A stretch of 54,702 nucleotides of DNA. Source: Fidelibacterota bacterium. Lineage in GTDB: Bacteria > Fidelibacterota > Marinisomatia > Marinisomatales > TCS55. The notes beneath the pieces are model-generated. The model was not told the origin of the DNA. It did no database searches and saw nothing but the letters and a program-made list of their open reading frames with translations. This document shows positions 17,925 through 26,092 of this stretch, one piece after another (the stretch's first letter is position 1; each line of letters starts with the position of its first letter). A program made the position numbers and the translations under genes. The DNA is taken from contig JADFRD010000006.1 of the NCBI GenBank assembly GCA_022561485.1, forward strand, positions 1 to 54,702, read 5' to 3'.

Positions 17925-18401
17925 TCAATTGATATTATGTATTTCCTTTAAAGTTTTTAAATCATTAGTCATTGTTTCTTTATATGATGAAAGAACAACA
18001 TTGGATTGTGTTCTGGAAACACCCGGCCAGTTTTGAATTTCATATAGAAAATCTTCAAGAGCCTGAGAATTTTTAACGCGCACTTTCAAAATATGTGAAC
18101 CGCCACCCGTTATAGAATGGCATTCTAATACAGCATCAGACTCATTGGCTTTTTTAACAAAGTCACTATAATGATCAGAATGTTCACTGATGATAAATAC
18201 AAATGCTGTCAAATCAAGACCAAGTTTTTTGTGATCCAAAACAGCGGTAAATCTTGAAATCAACCCTTTATCTGTTAATTTTTTTATCCGTTCACCTACT
18301 GCCGGGATAGATAAATCCACTTCTTTAGCAATATCACTGGCAGTAGAGCGCCCATCTTGCTGTAGAATTTCTAATATTTGAATATCTTTACCGTCAAACA
18401 T
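17925..18401 (-). CDS. Lrp/AsnC-family transcriptional regulator
   Basis: A 158-residue feast/famine regulator. The N-terminal helix-turn-helix reads DIQILEILQQDGRSTASDIAKEVDLSIPAVGERIKKLTDKGLI and the rest is the RAM ligand domain (ECHSITGGGSHILKVRVKN). Such proteins form octamers and respond to amino acids. Its place directly upstream of gltB fits the known habit of Lrp proteins to control glutamate synthase, though the target is inferred. The ATG at 18401 has AAGGA eight bases upstream. Confidence 0.9.
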   Translation of the reverse strand: MFDGKDIQILEILQQDGRSTASDIAKEVDLSIPAVGERIKKLTDKGLISRFTAVLDHKKLGLDLTAFVFIISEHSDHYSDFVKKANESDAVLECHSITGGGSHILKVRVKNSQALEDFLYEIQNWPGVSRTQSNVVLSSYKETMTNDLKTLKEIHNIN

Positions 18402-18518
18402 TTGTATTATCCTTTTATTGTGGTTAGAACTTATAGCCGAAATAATTTACTAAAAAGAGCGGATTTACTTATATTATTTTGTAATTATGCCTATCAACCT
18501 TGTAAATAATAATTTATT

Positions 18519-18680
18519 AGAGGGCTTTGCAAAACCCTTTGCCCAAATTAAAAAGTGTAAAATCCGCCTGTTTTTCGTTGGAAAACTTGTCCATAGTACC
18601 ACTATTGACTGCGTTTCCCGCCTTAATCAAGTAAATTTTACCTCTTTTTTCTTCACACATTAGGTTTTGCAAAGCCCTCT
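18519..18680. mobile_element. 162-bp fold-back MITE, copy 2
   Basis: Same length and orientation as copy 1. Both ends read AGAGGGCTTTGCAAAACC, and the flanks are ATT (18516-18518) and ATT (18681-18683). In the central hairpin ATAGC/GCTAT of copies 1 and 3 is ATAGT/ACTAT here: both sides changed and pairing is kept. The element ends 5 bp past the stop codon of the M1 peptidase gene. Confidence 0.85.
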
Positions 18681-18685
18681 ATTAA

Positions 18686-21460
18686 TTAAAAATAAAAACC
18701 CCATTGCATCATCATCCGTAAGGCAAAATTATTTTCCCCTCGAATTGGGTGGGAAACCCAAAGCGGGAAATATAATCCAATTTCCATCATGGTTTGCGAT
18801 TCCAAACCAACCCCCGCCGCTATAAATACATCCTTACTTTTGCTCAACTGGTCGATGCGTTCAGGTAAAGAACCATTATGGCTGTTTGTGACAGCGGCGT
18901 CAACATAAATCATCGGCCAAGCTATTGTATTTGTTTCAAACCCCAAGCTGAATCCTGCGCTAAAAATGTTTTTATTCCAATATTTTTCATCCACGGCTAC
19001 CCCGCGGAAAATCGGGATTTGTCCTTCTCTCTGTTGCCAGACTTTAGGAACAAATAATAATCTATAAGCCAATTCGTTACTTTCTCTGTCATCCCAAACA
19101 AAGCCCGATTCACCATGTAAACGAATAACAAATCTCTCGAGTTTATGTGTTTCATAGTCAGAGGAAAAACCAATGTTATAAAACTCATTTTTATCCTGAA
19201 ATCCTCCAAGGGCATGTAGTTCAATGAGATATCTTTGAACCGGTGAATACGAAAATAACGTCCATTCTTCTTTCAGTTTTAAATTTTTACCAACAGACCA
19301 CCAATCCCCTGGTTCTGCATCTGTATATTCTGTGGAAGACAGGGTCGTGGTCAATCGCGAAAATGAAGACTTCCCATGAGTGGACAAGTAGGACGTTTCC
19401 CCTATATAGCTGACCAATGAAATTTTAGACCAGTTTTTTGGATATTCATGCCCGACCTCTAAAGACCAATAAAGATTTTTTGTTGATTTCAGCGGAGTTC
19501 TATAATTCAGGCGTCCACCCCAATTATGATTTGGTATTCCGGTTGAAAAGGTAATCTCAAGATCAAACAGGTTTTGATAAAACGCCGGCATAATCGGCAT
19601 AAGGTTTATACCCAATCCACCTGAAAAGTATATTCCTGTTCGCCAGTTTCCACGCCAATCTTTTTTCAGTTTTGGGCGATAATACACCTCATATGTTTCC
19701 CAAGTCGGCAATCCATATTCCAGTTGTAACGTGATTTGTCGTGGCCAGCGATTATTAAAGCGGTTGCTGTCAAATATATGCTTGTACGGATCCAACTCTA
19801 CAATTGTTATTGGCGAATTCGTTGTTAATTCTATGACCCCCTCCTTTTCCACCAATACTTTTTCCAATAGAGTGGAATCGCCATCATCTGTTACAATTAA
19901 TACATCTACCGGCAATATCCATTCTCCCTGAAACGTAGTCTTGATAATGTTCTGCCAAGTGCGATTTTTATTATACGTGCTTTCTACGCTTTCAATTATT
20001 AAATCGGGCCGAAGATTCGTGGTAAGCGCCAACCGGAAATTATCAGCAATATTGTTACTCGTGTGTTTTTTGATAATTCCAATAAAATTTTCTGTATCAG
20101 AAAGCCTTCCGCTAAACGTTAAATAATAATCATGCATAATCGATCTCATCAGCGAATCGCCAATGGCCGCGTACAGTGTTTGCAGCGCATGGTTCCCAAC
20201 GATGTATTTGTTATAGATATTTGCTGCTTCTTCCCAGTGAAGTTGTTTCCCGGGCTCATAGATTGGTGGTAAAGAATTATCCCCCATCACATCGCGCAGT
20301 ACTTTTGTCCAATCTTCTGTGGACATTCCTTTTAATTCGTCCCAAATATTGAATTCCGGAATAGGGTCTGAAATTTTAAAAGCATATTTTTTACTTTTTT
20401 GGGATTCTGTAAACAACCAGCTGGCAAATTCCGCGAAAGATTCATTCAACCATTTTTCTCTTCCTTCGTCTATTTGAACTGTGTTTCCAAACCATTGGTG
20501 AGCCAGTTCATGATCTAACACCCGGCCGGGGTCAATTCTGTCCTGAAACATGATGTAGTTATTTAATGATATGGCTGGGGCATCAAGTGAATAGCCAACG
20601 GTTATGACCAGTTTGTCTAACAAAGATCGTCCAAAGAAGCTTTCGTAAAAGGGGAGTAATTTTTCTATTCGCTTTTTTGTTTGTTCTACTAGGCCGGCTT
20701 GGCTGACGGGTGTAATAATTTCTACTTTTGTTCCATTGATCTCAAAGGGTGTTTTTTCTAATTTATTAAAGATTACAGCGCAGAAGCCGGGGGTATATTT
20801 GTCTTCGATTCTATATTGAATATGACCAGTAGACAATTCTTTTTGATTTAATATTTTCGCAGAAGATCCAATATCATATTCATACGGTAAGGTAAGTGTT
20901 ATATTATAGGACGAAAAATTGGAAAAGGGTTTTCTATCTTTTTTTCTTCTGTTTTGAATCCAATTGTTACCCGTATAATATTCTAAAACAGGGTAGAAGT
21001 GAACAGCGTTATAAATAATGGTATCTTTTTTTGATCCAAATGTTGGAACCGCTGTATTGCGCCATGAACTGAAAAATGTTTTAAATGGAATATCTATCAG
21101 AACGGATTCTCCTTTAGAAATGGGAGGAGATAATTCAATTTTAATGACAACGCTGTCTTGTCCGGAAATTTTTCCCAAGTGAGATGATCTGATTTTTCCG
21201 ATTACGGAATAGGGGGAATTCGGATCGTTAGGCCGATAGTATCCGTTACTTGCAACGTGAATTAACAAATGATTCAAATCATCACCGGTATTATTTAGTA
21301 CGCGAATACGGTTTACACCTTCCAAATACCCATTGCCGCTTTCAGAATTTGGATGAAAATAAATATCTAAATCATAAAATATATCTAATCCGCTGTTTGC
21401 CAGACATAATGATGATACAGTTAGAATAAAAAATATCTGGTTTCGAAAATGGTTAACCAC
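18686..21460 (-). CDS. M1-like zinc metallopeptidase with C-terminal beta-barrel-like domain
   Basis: A 924-residue exported protein starting at a GTG. Residues 1-21 look like a signal peptide (FFILTVSSLCLA). Residues 25-560 follow the M1 aminopeptidase plan: HELAH at 317-321 and the third zinc ligand Glu340 (WLNESFAEF) exactly 18 residues later. The GXMEN exopeptidase motif expected upstream is not recognisable (APAISLNN there), so it may not be a classical aminopeptidase. From about residue 590 to the end, alternating strands (WRTGIYFSGGLGINL, LIELHALGGF, FSAGFSLGFET) and the terminal WGFYF suggest an outer-membrane barrel. It lies 3 bp behind the PorV-like gene. Confidence 0.82.
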   Translation of the reverse strand: MVNHFRNQIFFILTVSSLCLANSGLDIFYDLDIYFHPNSESGNGYLEGVNRIRVLNNTGDDLNHLLIHVASNGYYRPNDPNSPYSVIGKIRSSHLGKISGQDSVVIKIELSPPISKGESVLIDIPFKTFFSSWRNTAVPTFGSKKDTIIYNAVHFYPVLEYYTGNNWIQNRRKKDRKPFSNFSSYNITLTLPYEYDIGSSAKILNQKELSTGHIQYRIEDKYTPGFCAVIFNKLEKTPFEINGTKVEIITPVSQAGLVEQTKKRIEKLLPFYESFFGRSLLDKLVITVGYSLDAPAISLNNYIMFQDRIDPGRVLDHELAHQWFGNTVQIDEGREKWLNESFAEFASWLFTESQKSKKYAFKISDPIPEFNIWDELKGMSTEDWTKVLRDVMGDNSLPPIYEPGKQLHWEEAANIYNKYIVGNHALQTLYAAIGDSLMRSIMHDYYLTFSGRLSDTENFIGIIKKHTSNNIADNFRLALTTNLRPDLIIESVESTYNKNRTWQNIIKTTFQGEWILPVDVLIVTDDGDSTLLEKVLVEKEGVIELTTNSPITIVELDPYKHIFDSNRFNNRWPRQITLQLEYGLPTWETYEVYYRPKLKKDWRGNWRTGIYFSGGLGINLMPIMPAFYQNLFDLEITFSTGIPNHNWGGRLNYRTPLKSTKNLYWSLEVGHEYPKNWSKISLVSYIGETSYLSTHGKSSFSRLTTTLSSTEYTDAEPGDWWSVGKNLKLKEEWTLFSYSPVQRYLIELHALGGFQDKNEFYNIGFSSDYETHKLERFVIRLHGESGFVWDDRESNELAYRLLFVPKVWQQREGQIPIFRGVAVDEKYWNKNIFSAGFSLGFETNTIAWPMIYVDAAVTNSHNGSLPERIDQLSKSKDVFIAAGVGLESQTMMEIGLYFPLWVSHPIRGENNFALRMMMQWGFYF

Positions 21461-21463
21461 AAT

Positions 21464-22363
21464 TCAAAACTGAACTCCAACTGCGAAGCCCGTTATCCAA
21501 CCACCGGGGCCATAAGAGTATACACTCGATTCAAAATGATACTTGTCATAAATCCACACCAACCCTAATCCCAGGTCCGTCAGCAAATTCTTGGACAAAT
21601 TCTTTTCGATTGCCTGATCAAATCTATTTGATGTGGTCCCAAGTTTTAATTGTAATCCATATGGCAACGAAAATATTCCGCCTAAATGAATACTGTAATC
21701 ATTCAAATCAAATTGTTTTACTACATCTAAACCAAGCTCGAGCGGCAAATAGGCAAGTTTTCTGGAGAATGAAACAGTGAGGGATGTCGGCAAAGATTCT
21801 TCCTTCCCAGAATACGTTTTTATCACGGAACCCATGTTCAACAAACTGACACCAAATTTTGTATTAATCTTGGATAAATTGAACAGTAAACCAGCGGAAA
21901 ACGTGACCACAGTTGACTGCTTTTTTTCAATTGTACTAAAAAATAATCCGGCGCTTACCCCCCAGGAAATCGGCCATCGTCTTGAATGCCCCGCCGCCGC
22001 CCAATCTAACCACGTATCAGAGGCGTTGTAAAAATCCGTTTCTTGATTGTTTTGATCTCGGCCTTCGAATAATCCATAATTCAAATGGCGTAAGCCATAA
22101 ACGGTAACTGAAGCGTCCCCCGGCAATGTTAAATGAAATGATTGGGCGTTAATATCTGCTGGATATGATATGAAGCTCACATCGAATTGTCTTTTCAACG
22201 TCCACAAAGCAGCCGGATTAATTACATCAGACGTCACGCTGGAAAACGCGCCACCAGATCCGGCCAAAGCCATACGGTGAGGATGATACCAGTTTTGCAG
22301 CCCGGAGTAGGTCGTTCCTCCAAACAAAAAACTAGTTACTAAAATAATAATCAAGCCTCTCAT
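21464..22363 (-). CDS. PorV/UPF0164-like outer-membrane beta-barrel protein
   Basis: A 299-residue protein with a signal peptide (about 1-18). HRMALAGSGGAFSSVTSDVINPAALW is the N-terminal signature of the PorV/FadL-type barrels common in Bacteroidota and related phyla, and the protein ends in Phe (AVGVQF). PorV-type proteins act as shuttles or anchors in type IX secretion or as small-molecule channels; which applies here cannot be told. Its ATG overlaps the priA stop by 4 bp (ATGA), and the M1-barrel gene follows 3 bp later, so the three are probably co-transcribed. Confidence 0.75.
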   Translation of the reverse strand: MRGLIIILVTSFLFGGTTYSGLQNWYHPHRMALAGSGGAFSSVTSDVINPAALWTLKRQFDVSFISYPADINAQSFHLTLPGDASVTVYGLRHLNYGLFEGRDQNNQETDFYNASDTWLDWAAAGHSRRWPISWGVSAGLFFSTIEKKQSTVVTFSAGLLFNLSKINTKFGVSLLNMGSVIKTYSGKEESLPTSLTVSFSRKLAYLPLELGLDVVKQFDLNDYSIHLGGIFSLPYGLQLKLGTTSNRFDQAIEKNLSKNLLTDLGLGLVWIYDKYHFESSVYSYGPGGWITGFAVGVQF

Positions 22364-24588
22364 AATACAGATACCGGATTTACATCAATGTGTACACGAA
22401 TTCCAGATGGTGTTTTATTCCACTGACCGGATGCGATGTTTTTATTCAGATAATTATGCATTTTTAATCCATTATGATCATTTGTCTTATCAGATTTCAT
22501 AATAATATGCATACGATATTTACCTCTTAACCGTTCCCGATAACATTTTGCAGGTCCTAAAATTTCCAATCCTTTGAATGGTTTGGATAACGATCGTTTA
22601 ATTTTATTTGACGTTGACGCGACCGATTCTTTGTTTTTTCCTTCAATCTCGATGCGGATCATCCAGGAAAAGGGTGGATAATTTAATTCTTGCCGTTCGC
22701 TTAATGCGATATTGTAATATGTCTTTAGATCCAGTCTTGAAGCATGTTTTATTACCGGATTTTCTGCGTTATATGTTTGAATCACCACTTCGCCTGCTTT
22801 TCGCCTTCCCGATCTTCCTGCTGCTTGGTATATAAGCTGGAACACTTTTTCTCCCGCGCGAAAATCAGGCAAAAACAGACCGGTATCCCCATTGATAATT
22901 CCGACTAGTGTGGCATTATCAAAATCCAATCCTTTGGCAATCATTTGGGTCCCAATAAGTACCTGTATTTCACCAGAAGAAAATTTTTCCAGCGTCCTTG
23001 TTAATGATTTTGCGCTTTTTGTCGTATCTACATCAAGCCTTGCAATGGAAACACCGGGAAATGTTTCTTGAATTATTTCTTCCACCTTTTGTGTACCAAT
23101 TCCCAAAAGTTTCAGATTAATACTTTTGCATTTTTTACATGCTATTGAAATATGGTGTGTTTCATATCCGCAAAAATGACATTTCAGAAACCGTCCGTGA
23201 CTATGATAGGTCATGGAGACCTCACACTGTTCACACTTTTCTATGGATCCACAATCTCCACAACGTAATATCGGGGCAAATCCCCGTCTGTTTTGCAGAA
23301 GGATGACTTGTTCTCCTTTTGCAAATCTATCTTCCATTTTACGTTGCAATTTTCCAGATATTACGTTCTGATATTTACCCGTTTCTTCTTGTTCTTTTAT
23401 CATATCGACAATATGAACTTGTGGGTAAGGTACGCCTCCAAATCGCTCATTCAACCGTAGATAAATATGTTTGCCCTGGATATGATTATAATAACTTTCT
23501 AAACTGGGTGTAGCACTCGACATTACCACAACTGCTTTATGCAGTTTACCACGCATTAATGCGACATCCCGCGTATGGTAACGGGGCGATGGAGATTCCT
23601 GTTTATAAGAATGCTCCTGTTCTTCGTCAATAATGATTACTCCCAAATTTTTTATGGGTGCGAATACAGCGCTGCGCGCTCCAATGACCACTTTGAATTC
23701 TCCGGCACAAATTTGTTTCCACGTCCACGCCCGAGCCGATGCGGATAATTTAGAATGCCACAAAGCCACTTTCTCCCCAAAAACAGCTCTGAACCGGCCG
23801 GCGATTTGTGGAGTTAGAGCAATTTCAGGCAGTAATAAAATTGCTGATTTATCCATATCCAATGCTTTTCTTACCAACTCTATATATATTTCTGTTTTCC
23901 CGCTGCCGGTCACCCCATGAAGCAAGATAGAACAGAATTCATTTGCGGATAATTTTTTATATAAGGCTTTATTAGTTTTTTGCTGTTCTGCTGTGAATTT
24001 TATTTCTTTGTGAATCGGTGAAAAGGTAAAACCAGTAACATCCGGAAGATTTGTAATTGTATCTAATTCTACTAAGCCTTTTTCGAACAACGTTTTACTG
24101 ATAGCATTTGGATTACTAACCAAAGCTTTTAAACTGGCTACCGGTACAGCGTCGGTTTGTTTTGAAAGAAATGTTAATACTTTTTCCTGTGCCGGCGCTT
24201 GTTTTTTTAATACGTCCTGATCCTCGCCAAAAGATTTGAATGATACCAGATTCGTCATCGGTGGTTTGTATTTCGTAGAGAGATTTTTTGGCAGGATTAC
24301 ACTAGCTACTTTTCCCAGTGGAGAAAAATAATATTTACTCATCCACTGGGTCAAATCCCATAGGTGTTTTTCCATTACGGGCAAATCGTCAACGAGTTCT
24401 TTTATATATTTTATTTTTCCGGAAAAATCAGATTTGGAAAATTTAGAAACGATAATTCCGATAATTGTTCTTTTTCCAAGAGGCGCTTTTACACGAATTC
24501 CAATTTGGATTCTGTCCTTTAGTTCATTCGGGACTTGATAGGTAAACTGTTTATAGCTTGATATGGGAAAGGCGACTTCAACAAACAT
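22360..24588 (-). CDS. priA: Primosomal protein N' (replication restart helicase)
   Basis: Reloads the replisome at stalled forks. The 742 residues contain a 3'-DNA-binding N-terminus, Walker A GVTGSGKT at 225-232, the DEEQEH box at 321-326, and a zinc region with four CXXC pairs (CGDC, CEQC, CHFC, CKKC). Helicase motifs V and VI are seen in GTQMIAKGLDFDNATLVGI and YQAAGRSGR. The length fits the family. It starts 46 bp from MITE copy 3, which separates it from the rplI terminator. Confidence 0.95.
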   Translation of the reverse strand: MFVEVAFPISSYKQFTYQVPNELKDRIQIGIRVKAPLGKRTIIGIIVSKFSKSDFSGKIKYIKELVDDLPVMEKHLWDLTQWMSKYYFSPLGKVASVILPKNLSTKYKPPMTNLVSFKSFGEDQDVLKKQAPAQEKVLTFLSKQTDAVPVASLKALVSNPNAISKTLFEKGLVELDTITNLPDVTGFTFSPIHKEIKFTAEQQKTNKALYKKLSANEFCSILLHGVTGSGKTEIYIELVRKALDMDKSAILLLPEIALTPQIAGRFRAVFGEKVALWHSKLSASARAWTWKQICAGEFKVVIGARSAVFAPIKNLGVIIIDEEQEHSYKQESPSPRYHTRDVALMRGKLHKAVVVMSSATPSLESYYNHIQGKHIYLRLNERFGGVPYPQVHIVDMIKEQEETGKYQNVISGKLQRKMEDRFAKGEQVILLQNRRGFAPILRCGDCGSIEKCEQCEVSMTYHSHGRFLKCHFCGYETHHISIACKKCKSINLKLLGIGTQKVEEIIQETFPGVSIARLDVDTTKSAKSLTRTLEKFSSGEIQVLIGTQMIAKGLDFDNATLVGIINGDTGLFLPDFRAGEKVFQLIYQAAGRSGRRKAGEVVIQTYNAENPVIKHASRLDLKTYYNIALSERQELNYPPFSWMIRIEIEGKNKESVASTSNKIKRSLSKPFKGLEILGPAKCYRERLRGKYRMHIIMKSDKTNDHNGLKMHNYLNKNIASGQWNKTPSGIRVHIDVNPVSVL

Positions 24589-24633
24589 GATTGTTAAAGG
24601 TAGATGCAGTATTCATGTGTATCAAGAATTCTT

Positions 24634-24795
24634 TGAGGGCTATGCAAAACCTGCTGTTTGAAGGAAAAAGATGTAAAATTTGTCTGGTTAAGGCGGGAAA
24701 CGTAGTCAATAGCGGGGCTATGGACAAGTTTTCTAACGAAAAGTAGACAAATTTTAGACTTTTTAATTTGTACAATAGGTTTTGCATAGCCCTCT
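24634..24795. mobile_element. 162-bp fold-back MITE, copy 3 (inverted)
   Basis: The reverse complement of copies 1 and 2 with the same length. Both terminal repeats have TATGC where the other copies have TTTGC, a matched change on the two ends. The flanks are CTT (24631-24633) and CTT (24796-24798), a 3-bp duplication. It sits directly behind the rplI terminator and 46 bp upstream of the priA start codon. Confidence 0.85.
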
Positions 24796-24800
24796 CTTAA

Positions 24801-24839
24801 TAAAAAAATAACCCCCAATTTATTCAATCGAGGGTTATA
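24801..24839 (-). terminator. Intrinsic terminator of the rpsF-rpsR-rplI operon
   Basis: On the minus strand ATAACCC pairs with GGGTTAT across an 17-base loop region and is followed by seven T residues (plus-strand A-run 24802-24808). It lies 25-63 bases after the rplI stop, the expected place for the end of the ribosomal-protein transcript. Confidence 0.8.
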
Positions 24840-24863
24840 AACGGGTGGAGCGTTATACTGCAA

Positions 24864-25307
24864 TTATGCTTTAATTACGTAAACCTTAAGCTCCGGTTTT
24901 AGATCTAATGAAACTTTCACCGGCACATGGTAAATACCCAGACTTTTAATGGATTCAACAAGCTCGATTCGATGGCGTTCAATATTAATGCCTTTATCTA
25001 CTAATTGCTTGTGAATATCATTTGTGGTAATGGCTCCAAACATTTTTTCTTCTTCGCCGACTTGGACTTCAAACGTTATTTCCAAATCTTTTAATTGATT
25101 TGCAAGCTCTTGATTGATTTTATCATCATGAGCGCGACGTTTTTCAGCATTCCGTTTACGTTCATCAGCAATGGCTAAATTTCTCTTGGATGCCCGCAGC
25201 GCCAGGCGGCGCGGGAAAAGAAAATTTCTTGCATAACCGGGTTTTACAGTGATGATATCACCGGCTGTTCCTAACAATTCCACATCGTGTAGTAAAATTA
25301 TATCCAT
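24864..25307 (-). CDS. rplI: 50S ribosomal protein bL9
   Basis: A 147-residue L9 that starts MDIILLHDVELLGTAGDIITVKPGYARNFLFPR, the typical N-terminal RNA-binding domain, followed by the long helix and the C-domain. The ATG at 25307 is chosen over a longer frame because it has AAGGA upstream and matches the L9 start; the longer version would run into rpsR. It is the last gene of the run and ends before a clear intrinsic terminator. Confidence 0.95.
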   Translation of the reverse strand: MDIILLHDVELLGTAGDIITVKPGYARNFLFPRRLALRASKRNLAIADERKRNAEKRRAHDDKINQELANQLKDLEITFEVQVGEEEKMFGAITTNDIHKQLVDKGINIERHRIELVESIKSLGIYHVPVKVSLDLKPELKVYVIKA

Positions 25308-25335
25308 GGGATCATTCCTTATAATGTTTACAAAA

Positions 25336-25563
25336 TTAATTGTCACCTAAATTTGTGTAAGGCATCAAAGCGATATTTCGTGCTCGTTTGATAGCTCTAA
25401 TCAGTTTCCTGTGCATTTTTGCACTGCTTCCGGTAACACGGCGCGGCATGATTTTTCCTTGCTCGGTCACAAAACGACGCAAAAGTTTTACATCTTTATA
25501 ATCAATTTCTGTAATTCCATTTTCCTTGAAATAACAATATTTCTTTCGACTTACAAATGCCAT
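25336..25563 (-). CDS. rpsR: 30S ribosomal protein bS18
   Basis: A 75-residue S18. [38 protein letters not shown] and the basic tail [20 protein letters not shown] are diagnostic. S18 pairs with S6 on the 30S platform. It lies 22 bp behind rpsF and 28 bp before rplI. The ssb gene often found between rpsF and rpsR is absent. Confidence 0.96.
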   Translation of the reverse strand: MAFVSRKKYCYFKENGITEIDYKDVKLLRRFVTEQGKIMPRRVTGSSAKMHRKLIRAIKRARNIALMPYTNLGDN

Positions 25564-25585
25564 AATTTCCTCGTTTTTTTAATAA

Positions 25586-26077
25586 TTATGAAGTTTCTTC
25601 GACAACAGATTTTTCGTCGATTTCTTCTTTAAATTCATTATTTTCAGTTTCTTTATCAGAAGAATGTTCTTTTTCAGATTGTTTTTCCGGAGTGGTCGTT
25701 TTGTTATCTGTTGCTGATTCTTCTGCTTTTGGCGCATCTTTATCGCTTGCATCAAGATTGCTGACACTTTCTTCAATAAACTCTTCTGGTTTTACACTCA
25801 CTCGTACAGTTTGAAACCGTAGAATCGATTTATTCAATTTCATAAAACTGTCAAAATCATTCAAACCTTTTACCTCTTCAGTTTCAAATTGAAGCAACAT
25901 ATATGTTCCATATTTATGTTGCTCAATTAAATACGCCAGGCGCTTTTTCCCCCAGAGGTGATGATTAATCACCTGGCCGTATTTATTGACTTGTTCTCCA
26001 ACTTCTTTAACAATATCATCGTTTTTATCCTGTTCAAAGTTGGGGTTCAAAATATACAATGTTTCATAGTAACGCAT
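25586..26077 (-). CDS. rpsF: 30S ribosomal protein bS6 with a long charged tail
   Basis: The first 105 residues form the S6 fold (MRYYETLYILNPN, GKKRLAYLIEQHKYGTYML, ILRFQTVRV). Residues 106-163 are a low-complexity tail rich in Glu, Asp, Ser, Thr and Lys. In Enterobacteria S6 ends in glutamates added by RimK; here an acidic extension is encoded in the gene. It is 15 bp behind hppA. Confidence 0.94.
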   Translation of the reverse strand: MRYYETLYILNPNFEQDKNDDIVKEVGEQVNKYGQVINHHLWGKKRLAYLIEQHKYGTYMLLQFETEEVKGLNDFDSFMKLNKSILRFQTVRVSVKPEEFIEESVSNLDASDKDAPKAEESATDNKTTTPEKQSEKEHSSDKETENNEFKEEIDEKSVVEETS

Positions 26078-26092
26078 ATAGACTCCTTAAAT

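Noticed and set aside
24594-24863. Open frames of 69-89 codons on the minus strand across 24578-24863
   Set aside because: They lie mostly inside the MITE copy and the rplI terminator, are low in complexity and have no ribosome site. The apparent coding comes from the palindromic element.
25579-25776. 65-codon Lys-rich frame within rpsF
   Set aside because: It is a phase-shifted reading of the low-complexity tail of S6.
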